64,000 nucleotides of DNA. Origin: Bifidobacterium criceti. GTDB lineage: Bacteria > Actinomycetota > Actinomycetes > Actinomycetales > Bifidobacteriaceae. The notes beneath the pieces were generated by a model. It saw only the letters and a program-made list of their open reading frames with translations, was not told the DNA's origin and made no database searches. This document shows, piece by piece, positions 6,468-13,712 of this stretch. Each line of letters begins with the position of its first letter. Position 1 is the first letter of the stretch. A program made the translations under genes and the position numbers. The DNA lies in contig NZ_MVOH01000015.1 of assembly GCF_002286935.1 (NCBI RefSeq), forward strand, positions 1 to 64,000, in the 5' to 3' direction.

Positions 6468-6821
6468 ATGAACGACCACGAACACCGACCCTCCATCCCC
6501 GCACGCCTGCTCGCCGTGCTCAGCGTCCCCACCGCCCTCGCATCGTTCCTCTACGTGGCATGCGGCGTCGGATTCTACCGCGCGCCGTGGGGATACACCA
6601 TCGCATGGCTCACGCTCATCGCATCCCTCGCCTACGGCCTGCCCATGCTCGACACCACGATCGACACGTGCGCGATCATCTGGCATCGGACCAAGCGCGC
6701 GGCATGCCATGTGCGGCGTGCGCTCGCGGACGGCCATGCCAACCATCATGCTTCCGCGTCCATGCGTCCTGTGCGTGTGGTGCGCGGCTGCGGCAAAGGA
6801 CAAGCCGCAAACACCAAATAA
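6468..6821 (+). CDS. Small membrane protein of the early region
   Basis: The 117-residue protein has a ribosome site GAAGGA before the ATG. Two hydrophobic segments are visible: 'LLAVLSVPTALASFLYVACG' (about residues 14-33) and 'YTIAWLTLIASLAYGLPML' (about 43-61). The C-terminus is basic and probably cytoplasmic. Function is not recognised; a superinfection-exclusion or envelope role is possible for an early phage membrane protein. The exact 12-mer GCGCTCGCGGAC occurs at 6720-6731. Confidence 0.55.
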   Translation: MNDHEHRPSIPARLLAVLSVPTALASFLYVACGVGFYRAPWGYTIAWLTLIASLAYGLPMLDTTIDTCAIIWHRTKRAACHVRRALADGHANHHASASMRPVRVVRGCGKGQAANTK

Positions 6822-7154
6822 CCGAACAGACGCGCGGGGATGCGGCGGGCCCATTAACTACTCTGGCGCCGCATCCACGCGCACGGGGCCGTGCAAGCTG
6901 GCCCCACCCGCATACGATCCGGCCGCTTCTCCCAACCCACGTGTTGGCCGGTGGCGATGCGCGGTGGAGGAGGGTGCGATTCCCTCCCGGCCCGCTCAGG
7001 TGGACGCGTCAACGTCACCCCCACGTCCGGTGATAGCCCCGGCCCGGGGGAGCGATGGGAGCGGGTGCGACCACATGCTCCTGTACTCACCGGGATGCGC
7101 TCCCAGCGCGCCCACCCACCTACCTACGACACCGAAGAGAAGAAAGGAACACAC
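6822..7154 (+). other. Hairpin-rich gene-free stretch, possible structured RNA
   Basis: No reading frame here has a ribosome site or convincing composition until the ATG at 7155. Several stems are visible: GCACGG/CCGTGC around 6888-6901 with an alternative GGGGCC/GGCCCC; GGAGGG (6969-6974) with CCCTCC (6982-6987) around a 7-base loop TGCGATT that looks like a tRNA T-arm, enclosed by GGCCG/CGGCC (6946-6950, 6988-6992); and a GGGAGCG/CGCTCCC pairing about 7049-7104. It may be a leader, an attenuator or a non-coding RNA. Confidence 0.4.
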
Positions 7155-7487
7155 ATGGAGATCGCCGCACGGGAACACACGTGGCCGGAGGAGGCGCAGT
7201 GCATGACGGCCGCGCACGACCGCCTCTGCGCCGAGGGGCGGCTGCGCCCGCTCGTCGTCGAGACCGTCATGGCCGACGCGAAGTGCTCGCACCGTGTCGG
7301 CCGCGTCAAAATCCACCAGACGGAAGGCGGCAGGACCGCGGTGAGCGCGCGCTCATGGCTCGACGGCCTCACCCGCGGCGAACTGATCCTAGTCGCGGCC
7401 GCCGGCCTCAAACTGCACAATCAGGCGATGGCCCGCGCCGCCCATTACACAGGCACGGACGCGGACTCGCAGACGGAGGGGGAGTGA
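7155..7487 (+). CDS. Early prophage protein preceding ssb
   Basis: The 110-residue product starts at 7155 with GAAAGGA upstream; longer in-frame starts would run through the hairpin-rich leader. It reads '[20 protein letters not shown]', then '[20 protein letters not shown]', '[20 protein letters not shown]'. No family is recognised. It ends one base before the ssb start, so it probably belongs to the replication and recombination cassette. Confidence 0.6.
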   Translation: MEIAAREHTWPEEAQCMTAAHDRLCAEGRLRPLVVETVMADAKCSHRVGRVKIHQTEGGRTAVSARSWLDGLTRGELILVAAAGLKLHNQAMARAAHYTGTDADSQTEGE

Positions 7488-7488
7488 C

Positions 7489-8046
7489 ATGGCGGGAGAG
7501 ACCATCATCACCGTCGTCGGCAACCTGACGCGTGATCCGGAGCTGCGCACCGTAGGCAACGGCGCCACGGTCGTCAACTTCACGATCGCCTCGTCGACGC
7601 GCACGTTCAACCGCAACACCAACCAGTGGGAGGACGGCGACACCCTGTTCATGAACTGCTCGGCGTGGGATTCGCAGCATACGGCGCTCGCGAGCAACAT
7701 CGCGCACAGCCTGTCCAAGGGCATGTCGGTCATCGCGCAGGGACGCCTCGTGCAGCGCACGTACGAGACCGAAAACCACGAGCAGCGCACCGTCGTCGAA
7801 CTGCGCGTCGACACCATCGGCCCATCGCTGCGCCGCGCCACCGCGCAGGTGAACCGCCAACACAACAACAACGGCGCCGCGCCACAGTATGCGCAGCCGT
7901 CCACGCCCGGCTCGGGCGCACCATACCAGGGCGGCGCCACCCAGACGACAACCGCACAGGACCCGTGGGCCGCCGACGCCGCCAGCGGCTTCGGCACCAC
8001 CTTCGGAGCCACGCCCGCCACCAACAGCGACGAGGACGACTTCTAA
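7489..8046 (+). CDS. ssb: Phage single-stranded DNA-binding protein
   Basis: This 185-residue protein is a typical bacterial-type SSB. It has an N-terminal OB fold ('[20 protein letters not shown]', '[20 protein letters not shown]', '[11 protein letters not shown]') and '[16 protein letters not shown]'. A low-complexity linker rich in Gln, Ala and Thr follows, then the acidic C-terminal tip 'SDEDDF' that recruits partner proteins. It coats single-stranded DNA during phage replication and recombination and lies just before rusA and the initiator gene. Confidence 0.95.
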   Translation: MAGETIITVVGNLTRDPELRTVGNGATVVNFTIASSTRTFNRNTNQWEDGDTLFMNCSAWDSQHTALASNIAHSLSKGMSVIAQGRLVQRTYETENHEQRTVVELRVDTIGPSLRRATAQVNRQHNNNGAAPQYAQPSTPGSGAPYQGGATQTTTAQDPWAADAASGFGTTFGATPATNSDEDDF

Positions 8047-8057
8047 GGGCGGCCACC

Positions 8058-8795
8058 ATGTTCGAGGGACTCATCGACTGGGACAAATACATCACAGCCA
8101 ACCGCGAGCGCATCGACGAGATGCGCGGCGCCAACACAGACACCGATACAACCAACAACACCGAGACCGTAAGGGAGGCACGCATGGCACGGCCGAAAAA
8201 CTCAGACATCCGCATGTGGTGGCACACCGCGTGGGGCGAGCTCAACGTCAACCAGCAGCATCAGGCGACAGCCCTCTACCTCAGGGAGCACGGCGAGCAA
8301 TTCGAGCCGATCGCGCACGACGTCGGCGTCCTGCTCGCCGACAACCCGCACCGCACCCTCGTCGAGGCCGTCAAGCTCGTCACCACCATGAGCGACACCA
8401 CCGGCGCGGACAGCGAACCGGCCCTGGCACCAGCCGCGGACGCCATGCCTGACGTGGCGGCGCTCGCGGACACCACCATGCGTGACGTGGCTGTCTGGGA
8501 GCCGGGCATGGTAGTCGGCGAGCTGCCGCCGGACGTGCGCGACGGGGTCGAGTCCGAGGCGGAACACAACGCGAGGGTCGCGCGTGAGCATCCCGGCCGG
8601 TGGGTGCTGCACCGTGTCCTGCACGGCACGGGCAGGGCCACCACGCGGGCGGCGCAGTCCCTCGCCTCGTCCGTGCGCAACGGCCGGCCCAAGGCCGCGT
8701 TCGCTCCCGCCCACGCGTTCGACGCGTGCGCCCGCAATGTCGCCGAGGGCCTGTGGCACGTCTACATCAAGGCCACCACGGGGGCGCGGCCATGA
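8058..8795 (+). CDS. Early prophage protein of unknown function
   Basis: The 245-residue product starts at 8058 with only a weak GGGCGG; an alternative ATG at 8184 has a better GGGAGG. Notable stretches are 'MFEGLIDWDKYITANRERID', 'MWWHTAWGELNVNQQHQATA' and 'VREHPGRWVLHRVLHG'-like sequence near the end. It is probably helical. It overlaps the rusA start (ATGA). No family is recognised; its place between ssb and rusA suggests a DNA-metabolism role. An exact 12-mer GCGCTCGCGGAC occurs at 8460-8471. Confidence 0.55.
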   Translation: MFEGLIDWDKYITANRERIDEMRGANTDTDTTNNTETVREARMARPKNSDIRMWWHTAWGELNVNQQHQATALYLREHGEQFEPIAHDVGVLLADNPHRTLVEAVKLVTTMSDTTGADSEPALAPAADAMPDVAALADTTMRDVAVWEPGMVVGELPPDVRDGVESEAEHNARVAREHPGRWVLHRVLHGTGRATTRAAQSLASSVRNGRPKAAFAPAHAFDACARNVAEGLWHVYIKATTGARP

Positions 8796-9262
8796 TGGCG
8801 CCGACGCACGAGGACCCCGACTTCTGCCGCGAGTGCGGCGAGACCGTGCTCTCGCTCGACCTGACCGAGCGGCAGCGACTCGTCGCCAACGGCTCGCAGA
8901 TGACCGTGAGCGCGGGCGCGCGGGCCGCGCGCAAGGACGCCAAGAACGCGCTCAAGGAGCGCGGCTACCATCTGGCGCGCAACCACATCGCTCGTCATCC
9001 CGGCTTTACGCCGTTTCGACGCTGCGATGTCGCCTATGTGGTCCTCTACCCGCGTCGGCAGCCGAACGCCGACCCGGACAATTTCTTCCCCACGCTCAAG
9101 CCCGTCGTGGACGGGCTGACCATCGGCGGGCTATGGCCCGACGACTCCAGCCGATACATCCGGCAGCGCACATTCCTGCAACCGCGTCGCACGACCGGCA
9201 AGACCGGATTGTGGCGCATCGAGATCCATATCATCCCCATCGAGGGAGAGGAGGAGTCATGA
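8792..9262 (+). CDS. rusA: RusA-family Holliday junction endonuclease
   Basis: This 156-residue protein has the RusA core: 'VAYVVLYPRRQPNADPDNFF' with the conserved Asp-x-Asp-Asn ('DPDN', about residues 93-96), then 'PTLKPVVDGLTIGGLWPDDS' with further acidic residues for metal binding, and a beta-rich end 'LWRIEIHIIPIEGEE'. RusA cuts Holliday junctions before packaging. The N-terminus holds a CREC motif ('DFCRECGETVLSL'), perhaps a zinc-binding addition. The start overlaps the upstream stop (ATGA). Confidence 0.85.
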   Translation: MMAPTHEDPDFCRECGETVLSLDLTERQRLVANGSQMTVSAGARAARKDAKNALKERGYHLARNHIARHPGFTPFRRCDVAYVVLYPRRQPNADPDNFFPTLKPVVDGLTIGGLWPDDSSRYIRQRTFLQPRRTTGKTGLWRIEIHIIPIEGEEES

Positions 9263-10242
9263 GCCTGCAAGCCACCACGTGGGCGCTCTACGACGCGACA
9301 CGCGACCTCGACGCCAACGAGTTCCGCCTGCTCATGGTCATGGCCGACATGGCCGACCAGAACGGGCGCAACATCTACCCAAGCGCCGCAACCCTCGCCG
9401 ACCTGTGCGGCGTGACCACACGCACCATCCGCACCAAGCTCGCCAGCCTCGAAACCAAAGGCCTCATCATCCGCGACGACCAGAGCATCCTCGCCCACAT
9501 CCCCGCCAACCGCCGCCCCATCGCATGGCGCCTCAACATGGACGGCAACGCGCCCACCACGGCACCGGCGACGGTGGCGGAGGCCACACAACCTAGTGGT
9601 GAAAACATTGCACCCCAGACCACGGATCCAACCGGGGCGGCCTCTGGGGTGAAAACGGCCTCTGGGGTGAAATCAGGGGTGAAACCTGATAGGAAATCTG
9701 GGGTGAAACATGCTTTCACACAAACCCATTCCAAAGGAAGAACCGTAGAACCGGGAGAGGCCGCGCGCACGCGCGAAGCCGAACCCAAACCGCAACCCGC
9801 CGCCGGCACCGAGGCCGCGCTCGCCGTCTGGCAACCCAACGCCGAGGCCCGCGCCCTCGCCGACGGGGCGCACGCCGACCTCGTCGCCGAAGCCGAGAAA
9901 TTCCGCTGCAAACAACTCGCCGACGGGCACATCGCCAAGAACCTCGACGCCGCGTTCACCCTGTGGCTGCGCCGCGGCATCGAAGGCGGCTACCTCACCC
10001 CAGCCACCCGCGAACGCCCATCCGACACACGCCACAAGCCCACGCCGCCAACCACGCACCGGCACACATGGGACTGCGCACACGTCAAAGCGATCATGAA
10101 ACCACACGAAGCCGAATACAGCCACGAACGGCACGGATGGGGCGCATCCGACTGGATGACCGCCTGCCAAACCGAAGCAGACCGCCTCAACCAGACCGAA
10201 GGAACATCCGCCGCGGCGCTCGCGGACGGAGGCGACGCATGA
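9259..10242 (+). CDS. Phage replication initiator-like winged-HTH protein
   Basis: The 327-residue protein has an N-terminal winged helix ('EFRLLMVMADMADQNGRNIY', 'TLADLCGVTTRTIRTKLASL', 'LIIRD'), as in phage replisome organisers and lambda O-like proteins. A linker (about residues 100-160) contains four in-frame S-G-V-K repeats. A C-terminal helical and Cys/His-containing part ('THRHTWDCAHVKAIMKPHEA') follows. The SGVK repeats are encoded by the iteron-like DNA repeats at 9643-9708, a pattern typical of origins inside initiator genes. It starts at an ATGA overlap with rusA. The initiator call is inferred from domain and context. Confidence 0.7.
   Translation: MSLQATTWALYDATRDLDANEFRLLMVMADMADQNGRNIYPSAATLADLCGVTTRTIRTKLASLETKGLIIRDDQSILAHIPANRRPIAWRLNMDGNAPTTAPATVAEATQPSGENIAPQTTDPTGAASGVKTASGVKSGVKPDRKSGVKHAFTQTHSKGRTVEPGEAARTREAEPKPQPAAGTEAALAVWQPNAEARALADGAHADLVAEAEKFRCKQLADGHIAKNLDAAFTLWLRRGIEGGYLTPATRERPSDTRHKPTPPTTHRHTWDCAHVKAIMKPHEAEYSHERHGWGASDWMTACQTEADRLNQTEGTSAAALADGGDA
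9595..9719 (+). repeat. Iteron-like repeats, candidate prophage replication origin
   Basis: TCTGGGGTGAAA occurs at 9643-9654, 9661-9672 and 9697-9708, with TCAGGGGTGAAA at 9673-9684. A weaker AGTGGTGAAAA lies at 9595-9605, and an inverted TTTCAC at 9714-9719. The surrounding bases are AT-richer than the gene average. Lambda and many siphoviruses carry their origin as such repeats inside the initiator gene. Confidence 0.55.
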
Positions 10243-10355
10243 ACCCCATCGGCGCATTCGGCCTCGGCGGACTGACCGCCTGCATGCTCGCCCTCATCCT
10301 CACCGGCGTCATCCGCCTCATCGACGACCACCACGACCGCAAAGGAAAACACTGA
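10239..10355 (+). CDS. Small single-span membrane protein
   Basis: This 38-residue protein starts at an ATGA overlap with the initiator gene. It has one hydrophobic segment, 'IGAFGLGGLTACMLALILTG', and a basic His-rich end 'DDHHDRKGKH'. It is too short for family assignment, but the coupling on both sides (the next ATG shares its stop) argues that it is translated. Confidence 0.5.
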   Translation: MNPIGAFGLGGLTACMLALILTGVIRLIDDHHDRKGKH

Positions 10356-10606
10356 TGGCCACCAACGTCAGCGAACGCGCGAGCGCACTCAACGACGTGC
10401 TCGCCCTGCTGCGCGCACATGCGCAGGCCACCGCCGAGGACCACACCCTCGATCCGCGCCATGACCTGACCGACCGCGTCTACATCGCCGGCAAACAGGC
10501 CGCGCTCGCGGACATCACCGCCGCCATCGGCGACATGCTCGCGTCCCTGTGGGCCACCAACACCAGCGAGGGGAGCGGCGACACGTGCGCGACACGATCA
10601 TCCTGA
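10355..10606 (+). CDS. Small early prophage protein, unknown function
   Basis: The 83-residue frame starts on the stop codon of the preceding gene (TGATG). It is mostly helical ('ERASALNDVLALLRAHAQAT', 'YIAGKQAALADITAAIGDML'). Its last 20 residues overlap a GTG-started hydrophobic peptide in another frame (10585-10665). The 12-mer GCGCTCGCGGAC is at 10502-10513. No family is recognised. Confidence 0.5.
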   Translation: MATNVSERASALNDVLALLRAHAQATAEDHTLDPRHDLTDRVYIAGKQAALADITAAIGDMLASLWATNTSEGSGDTCATRSS

Positions 10607-10665
10607 CCATCATCTGCGCCCTCATGCTGCTCATCAGCTGGTGGGGCGACATCCACCACTTCTAA
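10585..10665 (+). CDS. Possible 26-residue hydrophobic peptide (GTG start)
   Basis: GTG at 10585 follows GAGGGGAGCGG and opens a 26-residue frame: 'MRDTIILTIICALMLLISWW' then 'GDIHHF'. It is a single membrane span with a short polar end, like the small membrane protein at 10239. It overlaps the end of the 10355 gene. Such mini-proteins are often missed; expression is unproven. Confidence 0.4.
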   Translation: MRDTIILTIICALMLLISWWGDIHHF

Positions 10666-10695
10666 CGATCCAAACAAATGTTCGAAGGAGACACC

Positions 10696-11523
10696 ATGAC
10701 CACCGAACCCGCCGCCTACATCTTCCACGAACACCACGTGCGCATCCTCACCGACCACAACGACGCGCCATGGTTCATCGCCAAGGACGTGTGCGACATC
10801 CTCGGCACGGACACCAAGGACCTGCGCGCGATCCTCGACACCGACGAAATCACAAACCTCGATACTATCGAGGTTCAGCCCACCGCCGGCCGCGCACCGC
10901 TGATCATCAGCGAATCCGGCTTCTACAAACTCGTGCTGCGCTCGCGAAAACCGGTCGCCAAGGAATTCCAACGCTGGGTCACCCACGACATCCTCCCATC
11001 CATCCGCAGACACGGCGCGTACATGACACCCGACACCATCAAGGCCGCGCTCGCGGACCCCGACACGATCATCATGCTCGCCACCCGCCTCAAAGAGGAA
11101 ACGTCACAGCGCGAGGAAGCTCAGGAACAGGTGCGCACACTGGCACCCAAAGCCCAAGCCTATGAGGACTTCTGCGAAGCGCCCGGACTGCTGACCGTGC
11201 GCGACGCCGCCTCCCAACTGACCACCGCGGGCGTGCCCATCCGCGAATGCGAACTGCGCGCATGGCTGCTCGACCACAAATGGATCTACCGCAAGGACAA
11301 CGGCTACCGACCCTACGCGGCACACAAGGACGCCGGACACGTGATGCTCGTGCCACCACGACGCCCCGGCAGGCACCACAACGGCACACCATTCGCACTC
11401 GACCCCACCTGCAAGATCACCCGCCGCGGCCTGACCCTGCTCTACCAGAGGATCGGCGCCGAACGCATGCGCGGACAACTCCACTACGACAACCAATACC
11501 CATTCGACGACCAGGAGGCATAA
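10696..11523 (+). CDS. Phage antirepressor with BRO and KilAC domains
   Basis: The 275-residue protein has an N-terminal BRO-N domain ('VRILTDHNDAPWFIAKDVCD', 'ILGTDTKDLRAILDTDE', 'LIISESGFYKLVLRSRKPVA') ending in 'FQRWVTHDILPSIRRHGAY'. A coiled segment and a KilAC domain follow ('FCEAPGLLTVRDAASQL', 'CELRAWLLDHKWIYRKDNGY'). Such proteins counteract repressors and favour lytic growth. GAAGGAGACACC precedes the ATG at 10696; the frame is open upstream but without a better site. The KilAC part is the DNA-binding region by family knowledge. Confidence 0.9.
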   Translation: MTTEPAAYIFHEHHVRILTDHNDAPWFIAKDVCDILGTDTKDLRAILDTDEITNLDTIEVQPTAGRAPLIISESGFYKLVLRSRKPVAKEFQRWVTHDILPSIRRHGAYMTPDTIKAALADPDTIIMLATRLKEETSQREEAQEQVRTLAPKAQAYEDFCEAPGLLTVRDAASQLTTAGVPIRECELRAWLLDHKWIYRKDNGYRPYAAHKDAGHVMLVPPRRPGRHHNGTPFALDPTCKITRRGLTLLYQRIGAERMRGQLHYDNQYPFDDQEA

Positions 11524-11525
11524 GC

Positions 11526-11723
11526 ATGGTCAGCAAATACAAAACAGAAATGATCCTCAAATGGCACGCTGACGGCATCAGCGTCACCCGCACCGCCAGC
11601 CTACTCGGCCTCTCCGAAGCCGAGGTCACCGACGTCATACAAACCGGTGGAAACCCAACACCCGACAAACCACAACCACCCGAATTCAGCGACGTACCAC
11701 TCTGGCAAGGCGACCGACCATGA
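11526..11723 (+). CDS. Small HTH protein (Hin-like recognition helix)
   Basis: The 65-residue product reads 'KYKTEMILKWHADGISVTRT' then 'ASLLGLSEAEVTDVI', a helix-turn-helix of the resolvase or transposase orphan type ('W..G.S...TA..LG.S...V'). The Pro-rich C-terminus may be flexible. It may regulate early or late transcription. It is separated by two bases from the antirepressor and overlaps the next start (ATGA). Confidence 0.55.
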   Translation: MVSKYKTEMILKWHADGISVTRTASLLGLSEAEVTDVIQTGGNPTPDKPQPPEFSDVPLWQGDRP

Positions 11724-11893
11724 ACAACAACAACCCCCTACGCGCCGCGCTCGCGGAAATCAACGACCTCTACACACACCGCGAACAAGCCCGCGACCCA
11801 TGGACGAGCGACCACTACGACTACGACGACGGGTACACGAGCGGACTCGCACAGGCGATCGCCATCATCGAAGCCCACCTGAACAACCAATAA
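11720..11893 (+). CDS. Small acidic early prophage protein
   Basis: This 57-residue protein starts at the ATGA overlap with the HTH gene. It begins 'MNNNNPLRAALAEINDLYTH' and has a Tyr/Asp-rich middle ('DHYDYDDGYTSGLAQAI'). It is followed by an inverted repeat that reaches the next ribosome site. A variant of the recurrent 12-mer, GCGCTCGCGGAA, is at 11747-11758. No family is recognised. Confidence 0.5.
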   Translation: MNNNNPLRAALAEINDLYTHREQARDPWTSDHYDYDDGYTSGLAQAIAIIEAHLNNQ

Positions 11894-11903
11894 AAGCCCC
11901 ATC

Positions 11904-11955
11904 GTCCTTCCGGACTCAGGGGCGCCGATTCCACAAGCCATGATACCGGAAGGAC
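11904..11955 (+). promoter_or_regulatory. Inverted repeat covering the ribosome site of the 11962 gene
   Basis: GTCCTTCCGG (11904-11913) is perfectly complementary to CCGGAAGGAC (11946-11955), and the second arm contains the GGAAGG ribosome site for the ATG at 11962. Folding would hide the site, giving possible translational control. Confidence 0.5.
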
Positions 11956-11961
11956 ACCCGC

Positions 11962-12690
11962 ATGCAGCCCACCGCCACCCGCATCCGAGACGACATCCAC
12001 GATCTGCGCGAACAAGCCGCCACATTGGAGGAGCTCGCCACACGCCGAATCCGCATCCCACACGACGGCGGCCGCGGCATGACCAGCGCACCCACACCCA
12101 TCAACCTCACCGCGGCCGACCTGCTCGACCAGACCCTCGCGCTCGCCCGCATGCTCGCCACCACCGCCGGCCTACGATACGGCAGGAGCATGAGCGTGCA
12201 TGGCCTGCTCAAAGGCCTCGACCGCGACGAACCCTGCGCAGCGCTCGCCACCCGTACGGACGCGTGGGACATCGTGCGCCTCGTCGACGACGCCGCATGG
12301 CACGCCCGACAACTCACCGAACCCGAACCCTCGCACCGGTACGTCGGAGTCTGCGAGCGCTGCGGCTACGGCGCATGGATCCCCGAGACCCAACCCATCA
12401 ATGAGACCGACCACCGGTGCGTCATGTGTGGGCATATGAGCCCGATCGCACAGATCGCCCAAGCACACGAACTCCGCCTGCTCACCAGTGGCACGATCGG
12501 CACCGGAGCCGAGCTGCGCCAACAGCTACGCGCATGCGGCCTGCCCGTCAACGCGAACACCATGCGCTCATGGGTCAAACGCGGCCGCCTCAAACCAGTC
12601 GGCACCAACGACGAGGGCATACCGGTGTTCGCGCTCGCGGACATCCTGCTGTTGAGGCGCGGGCTTGACAAACGCGGGTGCAACGCCTAG
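11962..12690 (+). CDS. Zinc-ribbon and HTH protein, end of the early region
   Basis: The 242-residue protein has a central Cys4 zinc ribbon ('VCERCGYGAWIPETQP', then 'HRCVMCGHMSPI', about residues 132-163). A C-terminal MerR/excisionase-like HTH follows ('ELRQQLRACGLPVNANTMRS', 'WVKRGRLKPVGTNDEGIPVF'). The N-terminal third is helical. It is the last gene before the HNH and terminase block, the usual place of a late-gene activator; that role is inference. Its ribosome site lies in the inverted repeat above. The 12-mer GCGCTCGCGGAC occurs at 12631-12642. Confidence 0.6.
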   Translation: MQPTATRIRDDIHDLREQAATLEELATRRIRIPHDGGRGMTSAPTPINLTAADLLDQTLALARMLATTAGLRYGRSMSVHGLLKGLDRDEPCAALATRTDAWDIVRLVDDAAWHARQLTEPEPSHRYVGVCERCGYGAWIPETQPINETDHRCVMCGHMSPIAQIAQAHELRLLTSGTIGTGAELRQQLRACGLPVNANTMRSWVKRGRLKPVGTNDEGIPVFALADILLLRRGLDKRGCNA

Positions 12691-12732
12691 GGTTACTAGT
12701 ATTGCGCGACGCGTGTAGCTGAGCGCGAGGAT

Positions 12733-12766
12733 ACGGCCTCGGACGGTGTGGACTGTCCGGGGCCGT
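12733..12766. terminator. Strong hairpin between early genes and the packaging module
   Basis: ACGGCCTCGGAC (12733-12744) pairs over 12 bp with GTCCGGGGCCGT (12755-12766), including one G-U pair, around a 10-base loop. There is no U-tract, so it may be a terminator working by a different mechanism, or a cos-associated or processing structure. Confidence 0.45.
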
Positions 12767-12787
12767 GAACGTATCGGGGAGCGGATC

Positions 12788-13114
12788 ATGGGACGGGCCA
12801 ACCCACGCAGCGCGAACGGGCACCGCCGCCGGCAGCTGCGCGCGCGTGTGCTCGCCGCGTACGACACGTGCGCGATCTGCGGGCAACCGGTCGACAAAAC
12901 ATTGCGCACACCACATCCGCTAAGCGCCGAGGTCGATGAGGTCATCCCGGTGTCGCGCGGCGGCGACCCGCTCGCATGGGACAACGTACGCCTGACGCAC
13001 CGGCGCTGCAACCGGCTCAAGAGCAACAAGAGCGACGACTACGCGCGAGCGCAGCTCGAGCATCGGCCGCAGCCGCAGGCGACTTCGCTGCCGTTGCACG
13101 CGAGCGCGTGGTGA
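12788..13114 (+). CDS. HNH endonuclease of the packaging module
   Basis: This 108-residue protein has a CxxC pair ('YDTCAICGQPVDKT'). The HNH core follows: 'AEVDEVIPVSRGGDPLAWDN' with Asp-Glu in place of the usual first His, then 'VRLTHRRCNRLKSNK' with the second His and the closing Cys. Small HNH proteins next to terminase genes assist DNA cleavage at cos sites in many siphoviruses. The ATG at 12788 has GGGGAGCGG upstream. The D/E replacement at the HNH His position is worth noting but is common in the family. Confidence 0.85.
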   Translation: MGRANPRSANGHRRRQLRARVLAAYDTCAICGQPVDKTLRTPHPLSAEVDEVIPVSRGGDPLAWDNVRLTHRRCNRLKSNKSDDYARAQLEHRPQPQATSLPLHASAW

Positions 13115-13250
13115 CCGTCGCCCGACACGCCCGGAATGGTGGGGAGGGTACCCCGGTGGGCCTTGGAGAGGCCACCTCGGGTGCAGTGCCGATATCCCCC
13201 CAAGGATGCACCAATCGTTACATGAAACGATTCGTAACGAAAGAGCGGTG
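13115..13250. other. Intergenic region before terS, candidate cos region
   Basis: This 136-base gap between the HNH and small terminase genes holds two symmetries. One is an interrupted stem about GGTGGGCC/GGCCACC near 13156-13178. The other is AATCGTT/AACGATT with overlapping CGTTAC/GTAACG near 13212-13240. A cos site would be expected near here if the phage is cos-type; no end sequence can be identified by eye. Confidence 0.35.
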
Positions 13251-13712
13251 ATGATCATGCGATGCTGCGTATGCGGGACAGAGCTGCAATACAGCGGCCA
13301 CGGCAAGAAACCACGCTACTGTTCATCCTCCTGCCGCGTGAAGGCGAAACGCATGCGAGACAAGATCGGCGCCCGCCCCGCCGCCACCAAGAAAGAGAAA
13401 GCCGTGCTCGCTGGCGACGACTTCGAATATAAGGACCGCGACATCCCCGCCAACCGCCGACACGACGTCGACCTCGCCTTCGAACGCAAGATGGATGAAC
13501 CGCTCGAGACCACACTGCGACGTAACCGCGCACGCCTGCAGGAAGCGATCGACGACCCGGACTGCCCGCCGGCGGCGCTCGCGGCGCTTAGCAAACAGCT
13601 GATCGCGGTGAGCCGCGAACTCATGGAGATACGGGGCAGTGACGACGTCCTCGCGATGCTCGACGACGATGAGGTGATTCACGATGACGAATTCAGGGCG
13701 GAAGCTGTCTGA
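13251..13712 (+). CDS. Terminase small subunit-like protein
   Basis: The 153-residue protein begins with a zinc-finger-like 'CCVCGTELQY' and 'RYCSSSCRVKAKRMRD' (CxxC...CxxxC), likely for DNA recognition. It ends with the helical stretch 'DPDCPPAALAALSKQLIAVS' then 'RELMEIRGSDDV', similar to actinophage small terminases. It would bind the packaging site and hand DNA to the large subunit, whose gene overlaps its 3' end by 29 bases. Start ATG 13251 or 13257; neither has a strong ribosome site. Confidence 0.75.
   Translation: MIMRCCVCGTELQYSGHGKKPRYCSSSCRVKAKRMRDKIGARPAATKKEKAVLAGDDFEYKDRDIPANRRHDVDLAFERKMDEPLETTLRRNRARLQEAIDDPDCPPAALAALSKQLIAVSRELMEIRGSDDVLAMLDDDEVIHDDEFRAEAV

Noticed and set aside
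7049..7104. A possible tRNA suggested by a GGGAGCG/CGCTCCC pairing
   Set aside because: The enclosed sequence is too short for a tRNA and has no anticodon arm.
6891..7154. A longer in-frame start for the gene at 7155
   Set aside because: The upstream part runs through the hairpin-rich stretch, has no ribosome site and an odd composition, while GAAAGGA stands before the ATG at 7155.
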